DNA from: Oscillospiraceae bacterium
GTDB lineage: Bacteria; Bacillota; Clostridia; Oscillospirales; UBA929
Assembly: GCA_031271325.1 (NCBI GenBank)
Contig: JAISVY010000144.1
Location: 1-13,087, forward strand
Direction: 5' to 3'
DNA length: 13,087 bases
How positions within the stretch are numbered: the stretch's first letter is position 1; each line of letters opens with the position of its first letter. The position numbers and the translations under genes are program-made. The notes beneath the pieces were generated by a model, which was not told the origin of the DNA, did no database searches, and saw nothing but the letters and a program-made list of their open reading frames with translations. This document shows, piece by piece, positions 1-7,446 of this stretch.

Positions 1-154
1 CGCGCTGAGCGGCGACCCGATGAAGGTGTATCAAGCTGTGATGATGGATCCGCTGACCGCTTCGGTGCTGTCGCTCGCGGAAATCAAAGAGATGGTGAAG
101 GCGATGTTTGAGAAGAATCAGGAATATCTCAGCCATTTCCGCCCGCTTACATGA
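1..154 (+). CDS. C-terminal end of a GH4-family glycosidase (alpha-galactosidase/alpha-glucosidase type), partial
   Basis: The window opens inside an open frame (codons from base 2) that ends with TGA at 152-154. The visible 50 residues include VYQAVMMDPLTASVLSLAEI followed by a short helix and EYLSHFRP. This DPLT-x-VLSL-x-EI pattern is what I know from the extreme C-terminus of NAD- and metal-dependent glycoside hydrolase family 4 enzymes such as MelA/AglA. Those enzymes hydrolyse alpha-galactosides or alpha-glucosides in the cytoplasm by an oxidation-elimination mechanism. The catalytic Rossmann part lies outside the window, so the substrate cannot be told. The stop overlaps the aroA start as ATGA, which suggests the two genes are co-transcribed and translationally coupled. 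Confidence 0.7.
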   Translation, partial: ALSGDPMKVYQAVMMDPLTASVLSLAEIKEMVKAMFEKNQEYLSHFRPLT

Positions 155-1419
155 CGAAACATGTCTATCCGGTAAAACTCCGCCCAAACCCCGTCAACGC
201 GGCGCTCGAGGTTCCCGGCTCGAAGAGCGTCACCAACCGTGCGCTGCTGCTGGCGGCGATGGCGCGGGGGACGAGCGTTTTGCGCGGCGTGCTGTTCAGC
301 GGCGACACCCGCAGTTTTTTGGATTGCCTGCAAGCGCTGGGATTCGAAATGTCGGTGAACGAAGCCGCCAAAACCGTTGCGATCACCGGCGGCGCTCCGA
401 AAGCGGACGCGTCCGTCAACGTCGGAAGCGCCGGGACAGGGGCGCGTTTTCTGACCGCGTACCTCGCGGCGTGTGAAGGGGAGTACCGTATCGGCGCTTC
501 CGAACAGATGCAAAAACGCCCGATGAAGCCGCTGCTGGACGCGTTAGTTCAACTGGGATGCAGCGTGACCTATCTGGGGAAAGAAGGATTCTTGCCCGTG
601 ACGCTGCGCGGAGCGCGTCTGCGCGGCGGAGAGATTACGCTGGACGCGGGGATGAGCAGCCAGTTTACCAGCGCCCTGCTGATGACCGGGATTCTGCACC
701 GGAACGATCTGGTGATCCGCCCGGGCGGCGGCGAGATCGCGAAGTCGTACATCGGGATAACGCTGACAATGATGGCGCAATTCGGCGTCGAAGCCGTTTG
801 GGACGGCGGGGTTTATACCGTACCGGCGGGAGAGGGGTATACCGCGCGGGACTATGCGGTTGAACCGGATGTTTCCGGCGCGTGTTACTTTTACGCCGCC
901 GCCGCGCTGACGGGCGGTTCCGTGCTGGTGAAGAACGTGTTTTTGTCCTCGATGCAGGGGGATATTCAATTTTTGGGCATCCTAGAACGGATGGGATGCA
1001 AGGTCGCCGAAACCCCCGAAGGGGTGCGCGTCACGGGCGGCGCTCAACTCGCCGGGATCGACGCCGACATGAACGATTGCTCCGACCAGACGATGACGCT
1101 GGCTGCGATCGCGCCGTTCGCGTCCTCCCCGACGGTAATCCGAAATGTCGGTCACATCCGGCATCAGGAGAGCGACCGGCTTTCCGCGACGCTGACCGAA
1201 CTGCGCAAGATGGGGATACGGTGCGACGAGACGGACAACGGGCTGGTGGTGTATCCCGGCAATCCCAAACCGTCGTTGGTGGAGACGTATGACGACCACC
1301 GCATGGCGATGGCGTTTTCGCTGACCGGCTTGCGCGCCGGGGGGATTCAGATCGCGAACCCGTCATGCGTGTCCAAGACGTTTGAGAATTATTTCGGGCT
1401 GTTTGAAACGCTATATTAA
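151..1419 (+). CDS. aroA: 3-phosphoshikimate 1-carboxyvinyltransferase (EPSP synthase)
   Basis: This 422-aa cytoplasmic enzyme transfers enolpyruvyl from PEP to shikimate 3-phosphate, the sixth step of chorismate synthesis. The length fits the family (about 430 aa). Visible motifs in order: VPGSKSVTNRALLLAA near residues 21-36 (substrate-binding Lys-Ser), GSAGTGARFLTA for the usual GN(A/S)GT-x-R loop near residue 92, DCSDQTMTLAA, RHQESDRL (family signature R-x-x-E-S-D-R), and DDHRMAMAF near the C-terminus. The GSAGTGAR loop differs somewhat from the textbook LGNAGTAMR form. MurA is the closest alternative, but RHQESDR and DDHRMAMA favour AroA. The ATG overlaps the previous stop by 4 nt and no strong ribosome binding site precedes it, so coupling is likely. 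The stop codon lies inside an inverted repeat leading to galE. Confidence 0.93.
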   Translation: MTKHVYPVKLRPNPVNAALEVPGSKSVTNRALLLAAMARGTSVLRGVLFSGDTRSFLDCLQALGFEMSVNEAAKTVAITGGAPKADASVNVGSAGTGARFLTAYLAACEGEYRIGASEQMQKRPMKPLLDALVQLGCSVTYLGKEGFLPVTLRGARLRGGEITLDAGMSSQFTSALLMTGILHRNDLVIRPGGGEIAKSYIGITLTMMAQFGVEAVWDGGVYTVPAGEGYTARDYAVEPDVSGACYFYAAAALTGGSVLVKNVFLSSMQGDIQFLGILERMGCKVAETPEGVRVTGGAQLAGIDADMNDCSDQTMTLAAIAPFASSPTVIRNVGHIRHQESDRLSATLTELRKMGIRCDETDNGLVVYPGNPKPSLVETYDDHRMAMAFSLTGLRAGGIQIANPSCVSKTFENYFGLFETLY

Positions 1420-1477
1420 GAGCTGCCGGTCGAAAAGAGTTGTGAAGCGTGACAGCCGAGTTGTTCAGCAGCTCTTA
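1417..1477 (+). promoter_or_regulatory. Inverted repeat between aroA and galE
   Basis: Perfect 10-bp arms, TAAGAGCTGC (1417-1426) and GCAGCTCTTA (1468-1477), enclose 41 nt. The left arm contains the aroA stop codon and the right arm ends 15 nt before the galE ATG. No T-run follows, so it is not a classical terminator. It could be an mRNA hairpin that modulates galE translation, or a processing or stability element. Confidence 0.45.
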
Positions 1478-1492
1478 TATTGGGAGGGCAAC

Positions 1493-2515
1493 ATGAAAAA
1501 TGTCTTAGTCACCGGCGGCGCGGGGTACATCGGCTCGCACATCATTGTGTCGTTGTTGGAGCAGGGGTATGGCGCGGTGTCGGCGGACAATTATTCCAAC
1601 TCCACGCCGGATGTGTATCCGCGTTTGGAAGAGCTGACCGGGAAAACGTTCGCGGCCGCGGAAGCCGACGTGCGCGACACGGGGACGATGGCGCGCCTTA
1701 TGCGGGAATATGCAATTTGGGCGGTCATCCATTGCGCGGGGTATAAAGCCGTACCGGAATCGATCGAGCAACCGCTGGCATACTATGAAAACAACCTCAA
1801 CACGACTCTTTCGCTCTGCAACGCGATGCGCGAAACGGGCGTGACGCGGTTTGTCTTCAGCTCGTCCGCGACGGTCTACGGCGAACCGGAGTTTTTGCCC
1901 TACACCGAGGAGCACCCCACCGGCAACTGCTCCAACCCGTACGGGTTTTCCAAGGTGATGAACGAGCGTATATTGACCGACGCGGCGGCGGCCAATCCCG
2001 GATGGGGAGTTGCGCTGCTGCGGTACTTCAACCCGATTGGGGCGCACCCGTCGGGGCGCATCGGCGACGCGCCGGGCGGCAAGCCGTTCAACATCATGCC
2101 CATTATCTTACAAACGCTGACGGGCAAGCTGCCGTACGTTCCGGTGACCGGAGACACGTATCCTACCCCGGACGGTACGGGTATCCGCGATTACCTGCAT
2201 ATTGCCGACCTGGCCGACGGGCATGTGGCGGCGCTGCGATACCTGGAAACGTTCACCGGCGTTGAGGCTGTCAACCTGGGCACGGGACAGGGTGTGAGTG
2301 TCCTCGAGATTCTGCGCGGCATGGAGACCGCCGCCGGGAGAGCCATCCCGACGAAGGTTACGCCGCGACGGCCCGGCGACATCGCCGAAATGCGAGCGGA
2401 CGCGTCGAAGGCGAAACATATGTTCGGCTGGGAGACAAAACGCACACTCGCCGAAATGTGCGCTGACGCGTGGCGTTGGGCGAGTAACAATCCGAGAGGA
2501 TATGAAAATGGATAA
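1493..2515 (+). CDS. galE: UDP-glucose 4-epimerase
   Basis: This 340-aa extended short-chain dehydrogenase/reductase interconverts UDP-glucose and UDP-galactose in the cytoplasm (Leloir pathway and supply of UDP-galactose for surface sugars). The start is the ATG at 1493, with GGGAGGG five bases upstream; the frame is open further upstream but lacks a good start there. Motifs: N-terminal VTGGAGYIGSH (NAD-binding GxxGxxG), ADNYSNS, SSSATVYGEP with the catalytic Ser/Thr, NPYGFSKVMNE giving the YxxxK pair, ALLRYFNPIGAHPSGRIGD, and GTGIRDYLHIADLADGH. Length and motif order are canonical for GalE. It lies 73 nt after aroA, which has no functional link to it, and the GH4 glycosidase gene just upstream of aroA fits galactoside use. 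Confidence 0.95.
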   Translation: MKNVLVTGGAGYIGSHIIVSLLEQGYGAVSADNYSNSTPDVYPRLEELTGKTFAAAEADVRDTGTMARLMREYAIWAVIHCAGYKAVPESIEQPLAYYENNLNTTLSLCNAMRETGVTRFVFSSSATVYGEPEFLPYTEEHPTGNCSNPYGFSKVMNERILTDAAAANPGWGVALLRYFNPIGAHPSGRIGDAPGGKPFNIMPIILQTLTGKLPYVPVTGDTYPTPDGTGIRDYLHIADLADGHVAALRYLETFTGVEAVNLGTGQGVSVLEILRGMETAAGRAIPTKVTPRRPGDIAEMRADASKAKHMFGWETKRTLAEMCADAWRWASNNPRGYENG

Positions 2516-2962
2516 GGCAACACCGCACAGAAGAGCATAGCAAAGAGAGTTAAAAGATGGTATACTATAGTCATGATGAAACAACTGGGCAACTCGAAGA
2601 ACCGACCGATTCGCGCCGTTGTGGAACCATCACCTGCAAATCGGCGAAAAAACGTACAATTCGCCAATACCGCTTAAAAACCCTGGTTTTCCAAAAAACC
2701 ATCCCCGGGAGTGCAAATTACTCCGTGTAAATGGTATAATCAGCCAGTGGATTAACGATACTATAGTTGCGGTATATACAGGGCAACGGTGAGGATCGAC
2801 CCGACGCGTGCCGCGGCTTATACGATGAGCGCGCGGGCGCTGAACCCCGGTGGGTAATAAAAAAGCGCAAGTTGACGCCAACAAACAGAACCCGACGAGG
2901 GGTGCAGTTAAATTTACAATGGGGGCGCCGCCCTCGTCGCCCCGCTCAAATGAAAATTTTGA
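2516..2962 (+). other. Gene-poor intergenic region with small hairpins and two extended -10 boxes
   Basis: No convincing protein gene is seen here. Two extended -10 sequences face guaB: TGG-TATACT (2558-2566) and TGG-TATAAT (2732-2740), both without a good -35 box. Small hairpins include GGCGAA/TTCGCC (2643-2648 with 2660-2665), AAAACC-CT-GGTTTT (2677-2690) and the overlapping TGGTTTT-CCAA-AAAACCA (2684-2701). A perfect 9-bp inverted repeat, CGACGAGGG/CCCTCGTCG (2893-2901 and 2931-2939), sits 23 bp upstream of the guaB -35 box. The palindrome ACTATAGT occurs twice, near 2563 and 2759. I recognise no riboswitch. Confidence 0.5.
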
Positions 2963-2991
2963 TTGACATATACGCTTTCGCGTGGTACAAT
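2963..2991 (+). promoter_or_regulatory. Sigma-A promoter of guaB
   Basis: TTGACA (2963-2968) and TACAAT (2986-2991) are separated by exactly 17 bp. They match the housekeeping consensus 6/6 and 5/6. The predicted transcript starts near 2998, giving a leader of about 28 nt before the guaB start. Confidence 0.9.
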
Positions 2992-3025
2992 ACTGTGTTA
3001 ATAAACCGAAAGGATGTGGTTCCAA

Positions 3026-4513
3026 ATGGTTCATTCCGAGTTCGACATCAAGTTCGGAAAAGAGGGCATCACCTTTGACGATGTGCTGCTGATACCGGCG
3101 CACAGCAAGGTGGAGCCTTCCGGCGTATCTCTCGCGACCCGCCTGACCAAAACGCTGCGGCTCAACATTCCGCTGATGAGCGCCGCGATGGACACGGTTA
3201 CGGAAGCGCGTCTTGCGATTGCGATTGCGCGTGAAGGCGGGATTGGCGTTATTCACAAGAATATGAGCGTTGAAACGCAGGCCAGTGAGGTGGACCGCGT
3301 CAAGCGCAGCGAGAACGGGGTCATTGTGAACCCGTTTTTCTTATCTCCCCAGCACACGCTGCGCGACGCGGAGGAACTGATGGCGAAGTACCGCATATCG
3401 GGTGTGCCGATATGCATCAACGAGGGGATTCTGGTCGGTATCCTGACCAACCGCGACATGAAGTTCGAAGACAATTTGGACAGACCGATCAACGAAGTCA
3501 TGACGACGGTGGACAGGCTGATCACCGCGCCGACCGGCACCGATTTGGCCAAGGCGAAAGACATTCTGCATAAACATAAGGTCGAGAAACTGCCGCTGGT
3601 GGACAGCGGCGGGAAACTGCGCGGTCTGATCACGATCAAGGACATCGAAAAAGCCGTACAGTACCCGAATTCCGCACGCGACAAATCCGGCAGACTGCTG
3701 GTCGGCGCGGCGGTCGGGGCGACGGCGGACGTAAAAAACCGCGCGGCGGCACTGATCGAGGCGGGCGCGGACATCTTGGTGCTGGATTCGGCTCACGGGC
3801 ACAGCGACAACATCTTAACGACGGCGGCCGCGCTGAAAGCCGAATGGCCGTCGGTGCAGCTTTGCGCGGGCAATATCGCGACCGGCGAAGCCGCGAAAGC
3901 GTTGATTGACGCCGGCGTGGATTGCGTGAAGGTCGGGATGGGTCCCGGTTCCATATGTACCACCCGCGTGGTGGCCGGTATCGGCGTTCCGCAGGTCACG
4001 GCGATTTACGATGTGGCGTGTGAGGCGCAGAAGAACGGCATTCCGGTGATCGCGGACGGCGGCGTACAGTATTCGGGCGATATCGTCAAGGCGATCGCGG
4101 CCGGAGCCGACGCGGTGATGATGGGTTCGCTGTTTGCCGGGTGCGAGGAATCCCCGGGCGAGAGCGAAATCTATCAGGGGCGGCAGTTTAAGTCATACCG
4201 CGGGATGGGTTCAATGGGCGCGATGAGCGACAAGGGCGGCAGCCGCGACCGGTATTTCCAGAGCGAATCAAAGAAGCTGGTGCCCGAAGGCATCGAAGGG
4301 CGGGTACCGTATAAGGGAATGCTGTCCGACACGGTGTTTCAGATGTGCGGCGGCATACGCGCCGGAATGGGCTACTGCGGTACGCCGGACATCGAGTCGC
4401 TGCAGCGTGACGGCCGCTTCGTACGGATCAGCGGCGCGGGTTTGCGCGAAAGCCACCCGCACGACATCTACATCACAAAAGAATCGCCCAATTACACACC
4501 CAGCGTGCAATAA
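3026..4513 (+). CDS. guaB: Inosine-5'-monophosphate dehydrogenase
   Basis: This 495-aa cytoplasmic enzyme oxidises IMP to XMP with NAD, the committed step of GMP synthesis. I chose the ATG at 3026 because AAAGGATG ends about 8 nt before it. The in-frame ATG at 3014 sits on top of that Shine-Dalgarno sequence and would only add MWFQ. Order of parts: N-terminal barrel with GITFDDVLLIPAHSKV, two CBS regulatory domains at roughly residues 95-210, then the second half of the TIM barrel with VLDSAHGHSDN, the catalytic-cysteine loop GPGSICTTRVV, DGGVQYSGDIVKA, MMGSLFAGCEESPGE, YRGMGSMGAM and the mobile-flap EGIEGRVPYKG. All catalytic elements are intact. It has its own promoter and is followed 4 nt later by ruvX. 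Confidence 0.97.
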   Translation: MVHSEFDIKFGKEGITFDDVLLIPAHSKVEPSGVSLATRLTKTLRLNIPLMSAAMDTVTEARLAIAIAREGGIGVIHKNMSVETQASEVDRVKRSENGVIVNPFFLSPQHTLRDAEELMAKYRISGVPICINEGILVGILTNRDMKFEDNLDRPINEVMTTVDRLITAPTGTDLAKAKDILHKHKVEKLPLVDSGGKLRGLITIKDIEKAVQYPNSARDKSGRLLVGAAVGATADVKNRAAALIEAGADILVLDSAHGHSDNILTTAAALKAEWPSVQLCAGNIATGEAAKALIDAGVDCVKVGMGPGSICTTRVVAGIGVPQVTAIYDVACEAQKNGIPVIADGGVQYSGDIVKAIAAGADAVMMGSLFAGCEESPGESEIYQGRQFKSYRGMGSMGAMSDKGGSRDRYFQSESKKLVPEGIEGRVPYKGMLSDTVFQMCGGIRAGMGYCGTPDIESLQRDGRFVRISGAGLRESHPHDIYITKESPNYTPSVQ

Positions 4514-4517
4514 AAAG

Positions 4518-4952
4518 ATGCGGGTGATGGCGGTGGACTACGGCGATGCGCGAACCGGCGTCGCGGTCAGCGACGCGACGCGGAGCTTATGCGGCGACGC
4601 GTTTGTCGTGCGTGAAAGCGACGCGGGACGGCTCGCGATACGCTTGGCGGAGGAAGCGGCGTCGCGCGGCGCCGATACGCTCGTGCTCGGCAACCCCCTC
4701 AACATGAACGGAGACGCCGGACCCCGCGCCGAAAAAGCCGCGAAGCTCAAGAGCCTGCTGGAAAAGCGGGGTTTACGCGTCGTGCTGTGGGATGAGCGCC
4801 GAACAACGGTGGAAGCCGGGCGCTTGCTGGGCGAAACAAACGTGTACGGCGCAAAACGCAGGCAGACCATTGATGCCGTGGCGGCGTCACTGATTCTCGA
4901 CGGGTTTCTTCTGTTTGAAAAACACCTCGCGCAGTCCGATGACAGCCATTAG
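4518..4952 (+). CDS. ruvX: YqgF/RuvX-type putative Holliday junction resolvase / 16S rRNA processing nuclease
   Basis: The protein is 144 aa, the usual length. The start MRVMAVDYGDARTGVAVSD at 4518 gives the normal RNase-H-like N-terminus with the first catalytic Asp (VDYGDARTGVA). The open frame extends upstream into guaB, but that part is not family sequence. Other family features are GNPLNMNGDAGPRAEKA in the middle and LWDERRTTVEA with the DERxT motif, ending in IDAVAASLILDGFL. YqgF is essential in many bacteria, acting in pre-16S rRNA 5' processing, and was also proposed as a Holliday junction resolvase. It lies 4 nt after the guaB stop with only a weak ribosome binding site, so coupling is likely. 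Its last 66 nt overlap the convergent permease gene. Confidence 0.92.
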   Translation: MRVMAVDYGDARTGVAVSDATRSLCGDAFVVRESDAGRLAIRLAEEAASRGADTLVLGNPLNMNGDAGPRAEKAAKLKSLLEKRGLRVVLWDERRTTVEAGRLLGETNVYGAKRRQTIDAVAASLILDGFLLFEKHLAQSDDSH

Positions 4953-5660
4953 GATGCCTAGCCCCGTCCGTAACGGTTTGGCATCCAGCTTCTGGGCGGC
5001 GAACGCGCAGAGCAGTCCGGCGGGCAGTCCCGCGGCAATCGCGGACAGGGCGGGTTTCCAGGCGATTTGCCTATTCTTGATATGCCCGACCATCGAACCG
5101 GCTGAGCAGGGGAGGAAATAGAGCAGGTTCACCCCTTGTGCCGCGTGCTGATCCAAACCGCCGAACACCGTCATCCAAATCATCAGCAGTGTGCCGCCGC
5201 CCAGACCGAATCCCGACAGAGCCCCGGTCAAAAGCCCGGCGCAGGCGCTGGGAAAGAAACTGTCCCATACCGGAACCTCCCCGCCGAGCGACGAGAACCA
5301 CTGCCGCGCCGAGCCGAGCAGCAGAAGAAGCCCGAAGCCGCGCCGCAGCCAGCCCGGCGGCGTTTTCGCAAAGAGGAAACCGGCGGCGATGCCGCCAAAG
5401 AAACCGCCCAGCATATACGACCAGGCGGTCTGCCAGTTCATCTTCCCGGAAGCGATATAGATTCCCGCCGAGACGGCGCTGATCGGCGCGATGCAGAAGA
5501 CAGACGTCGCCATCGCCTTCTTTTCGTCCAGACCGATCCAGTCGCGCAGCAAAGGAACGAGAACCGCTCCGCCTCCCGCTCCCAATAGTCCGCTCAGCAA
5601 ACCGGCACCGGCGCCGGCGCCGGCGCTCTTTATCTGTGGATGCGCTTTATAATTCTCCAT
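4887..5660 (-). CDS. TauE/SafE-family membrane permease (sulfite/anion exporter type)
   Basis: This 257-aa protein consists almost entirely of hydrophobic segments separated by glycine-rich turns. GLLSGLLGAGGGAVLVPLL and KKAMATSVFCIAPIS near the N-terminus, with the internal-repeat equivalents GLLTGALSGFGLGGGTLLM and HAAQGVNLLYFLP, are the duplicated signature of TauE/SafE (formerly DUF81) permeases. Members export or import small anions such as sulfite, sulfoacetate or organosulfur compounds; the substrate here is unknown. The C-terminus has the usual GLGILMAVIGLREV. The ATG at 5660 overlaps the upstream gene by 31 nt without a clear ribosome binding site, so coupling is likely. Codons 8-14 carry a GC-rich hexameric repeat giving AGAGAGAG. 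The 3' end overlaps ruvX tail to tail by 66 nt. Confidence 0.88.
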   Translation of the reverse strand: MENYKAHPQIKSAGAGAGAGLLSGLLGAGGGAVLVPLLRDWIGLDEKKAMATSVFCIAPISAVSAGIYIASGKMNWQTAWSYMLGGFFGGIAAGFLFAKTPPGWLRRGFGLLLLLGSARQWFSSLGGEVPVWDSFFPSACAGLLTGALSGFGLGGGTLLMIWMTVFGGLDQHAAQGVNLLYFLPCSAGSMVGHIKNRQIAWKPALSAIAAGLPAGLLCAFAAQKLDAKPLRTGLGILMAVIGLREVFFKQKKPVENQ

Positions 5661-7360
5661 GGCGGTAGTATTTTACGCTTGTGCAATAATATACACAGCC
5701 ACACGGGACCGAGGCAGCGGTTCACCGCTTTGTCGAACGGCATATGCTTGCATTCACTTAGAAACTGCTCACGCTTCTCATGGCGCGGCGGCGCGGCGTT
5801 CAGCGTCGGGTTATACTGTTCCAGCGCGTCGGGCGGGATCTCGCAGAAGACGGCGCGGTGGCGGTCAATCTCCTCAATGGCGGCGCGTCCTTTGTCCGTG
5901 TGCGCCAGCACAACCGAAGCGCCCTTGTCGTCATACAGCTCGGGGATGTGTTTATGCCCTTCGGCAAACGTGCCCAGCGTCAGATCGCTGACCCGCTTTT
6001 CGGATGTACGGTACGGACAGTCGTGGCATTTCTCCGCGAGGCACAACCCGGCGCGGTACGCCCGCATAAACGGATCGCGGTAAGCGGGTACTTCGTAAGT
6101 GCCGCTCTCCGATCCGATTCGCACCGACGCTTTGTTCCAGCCCCTCGGCTTGCCGGACATGTCCACCGCCGAGACGGTCGCGCCGAGCCTCTTCTCGACC
6201 GACTGCAAATACGCGGAGAAGACGGCTTGCTCCGCGACCCCGGTACAAACAACGTCAGCGGTCAGCAGCAGCGGGGAATCGCTGAGGTTCCGCGCTTCGT
6301 TCCGGGAGTACAAGCCCGGCGCGGAAAGCGCCGTCGCCGGAAGCCAGCACAGATAGGCGTTCAGCTCCGCAATCTGACAAGCTGTCCCGGTGAAGAGGAC
6401 GGGCGTGCCCCGTTGCAGGCAAGCCGCCGTCTGCTCGTACGCGCTGCCGGTTTTGCTCTCGGTATACTTCGCGCCGCGCATCGGGACGCACTCGGGGATA
6501 CGGTCGGCCATACCGTGCGCCGTCTCGAACATGTCGTTGTAGTGTACGCCAAACACCACGCCGCCGCGCCGGATCATGTCTTCGCAGAGCAGCGAAAAGA
6601 CCCCACCCGCGGAACTGGCGGAGCGGATATTCTCATTGAGGTTGGCCGCGCCGTAAACGGTCGTGACCGGAGCGATGCCGTAAGGGTTCAAAACCGGGGT
6701 CACAGGCGTCTCTGCCGGTTCTTGCGGGGTGTTTTCCGCAGGGACCGGGATGTCCACGACAACCGTAAACTCCGGCTCGTCCAAGAGTCCCGGTTCGTCC
6801 GGGATGCCCAGCGCTTCCGGCGGAACGGTCGGTGTATCCGGCGGGGTTGGCGATATGTCCGGCGGAGCGGCGTCGTTTTCTGGCGGTTCATCTGTAAGAG
6901 GCGGTTCTTCTGTGAGAGGGCTGCTTTCCGGCGCGGGGGGCTCTTCTGCAACGGGAGACGGATCCGGCGGCGGAGAGACCTTGGGCGGAGCCGAAGACGG
7001 GCAGAGGGACACTTCGGGAAACCCCGCGCGGCGCAAGGCGGCCAGCGCATCACGGTCGCGGGCGAAGATCAGGTCAAACTGCTGCAGCGCGGTCAGGCTG
7101 GTCGTGAGCCATTGCAGTTCGCAGCCCCAGAGCGCCGCTTTGCACCCCGCCTTCTTGGCGGCGACGATATAGGATTTATAACGCGGTTCGCCGCCCATCA
7201 GCGCCACGTCCGCTTCGGCGGCCAGCGTCTTGAAGCGCGTCGTGACGAAAACGGAGAGCGGCGTGTCGTATTCGGTGAGCGCGGCTTTTTGGAAATAACG
7301 CTCGATACTCGCACGTTCGCCATCGAATGTACCGAATAGCAATATCTTGATATCAATCAC
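5630..7360 (-). CDS. Fusion: PssM/CsaB-like N-terminal fragment, Pro/Glu-rich linker, and FrhB-type domain (F420 hydrogenase/dehydrogenase beta-subunit family)
   Basis: The C-terminal two thirds match FrhB/FdhB-type proteins found in polysaccharide loci: SASSAGGVFSLL, RRGGVVFGVHY, MRGAKYTESKTGSAYEQT, GTPVLFTGTACQIAEL, KPRGWNKASV, CLAEKCHDCPYRTSEKRVSD, and DDKGASVVLAHTDKG. In known relatives this domain is a redox or flavin/Fe-S module, usually preceded by a ferredoxin with two CxxCxxC clusters; none is present here. The first about 120 residues (ILLFGTFDGERA, ALMGGEPRYKSY, LIFARDRDALAALRRAGF) weakly resemble the half of polysaccharide pyruvyl transferases that carries the GGE and RDxxS regions. 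A linker of about 100 residues, very rich in Pro, Glu and Asp (bases about 6997-6685), joins the two. I give the GTG at 7360 as the last canonical start before the conserved KILLFG strand; see the finding on an AUC start. The ATG at 7387 lies upstream of the -10 box of the likely promoter. Confidence 0.75.
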   Translation of the reverse strand: MIDIKILLFGTFDGERASIERYFQKAALTEYDTPLSVFVTTRFKTLAAEADVALMGGEPRYKSYIVAAKKAGCKAALWGCELQWLTTSLTALQQFDLIFARDRDALAALRRAGFPEVSLCPSSAPPKVSPPPDPSPVAEEPPAPESSPLTEEPPLTDEPPENDAAPPDISPTPPDTPTVPPEALGIPDEPGLLDEPEFTVVVDIPVPAENTPQEPAETPVTPVLNPYGIAPVTTVYGAANLNENIRSASSAGGVFSLLCEDMIRRGGVVFGVHYNDMFETAHGMADRIPECVPMRGAKYTESKTGSAYEQTAACLQRGTPVLFTGTACQIAELNAYLCWLPATALSAPGLYSRNEARNLSDSPLLLTADVVCTGVAEQAVFSAYLQSVEKRLGATVSAVDMSGKPRGWNKASVRIGSESGTYEVPAYRDPFMRAYRAGLCLAEKCHDCPYRTSEKRVSDLTLGTFAEGHKHIPELYDDKGASVVLAHTDKGRAAIEEIDRHRAVFCEIPPDALEQYNPTLNAAPPRHEKREQFLSECKHMPFDKAVNRCLGPVWLCILLHKRKILPPWRIIKRIHR

Positions 7361-7375
7361 CTCATATATGCTTAG

Positions 7376-7404
7376 AGAATACCACATTTGCTTGGAATTG
7401 TCAA
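7376..7404 (-). promoter_or_regulatory. Sigma-A promoter of the FrhB-fusion/permease operon
   Basis: Reading the - strand, TTGACA (7404-7399) and TATTCT (7381-7376) are separated by 17 bp. Transcription should begin near 7369, about 9 nt before GTG 7360 and 18 nt before ATC 7351. The sequence GAGGTGAT (7363-7356), a long match to the anti-Shine-Dalgarno region, lies in the short leader. Confidence 0.85.
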
Positions 7405-7446
7405 TTGAGGCGCTCTAAAAACCTCATGTTCGCCGCTAGATGAACG

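Noticed and set aside
544..969. - strand frames opposite aroA, and similar antisense frames opposite guaB and ygiQ
   Set aside because: All lie antisense to genes with intact family motifs, lack ribosome binding sites and show Arg/His-rich shadow composition.
2573..2677. 34-codon frame (MMKQLGNSKNRP...) after an extended -10 box
   Set aside because: No ribosome binding site, low-complexity basic composition, and it ends inside hairpins; not supportable as a gene.
2767..3078. 103-codon + strand frame before guaB
   Set aside because: It spans the consensus guaB promoter and runs out of frame into guaB; residues look random.
5780..7339. Long + strand open frame (519 codons) opposite the FrhB-fusion gene
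   Set aside because: Its translation is Arg/Gly/Ala-rich without recognisable motifs. It mirrors GC-biased codons of a - strand gene with clear family motifs and promoter, and it has no ribosome binding site of note.
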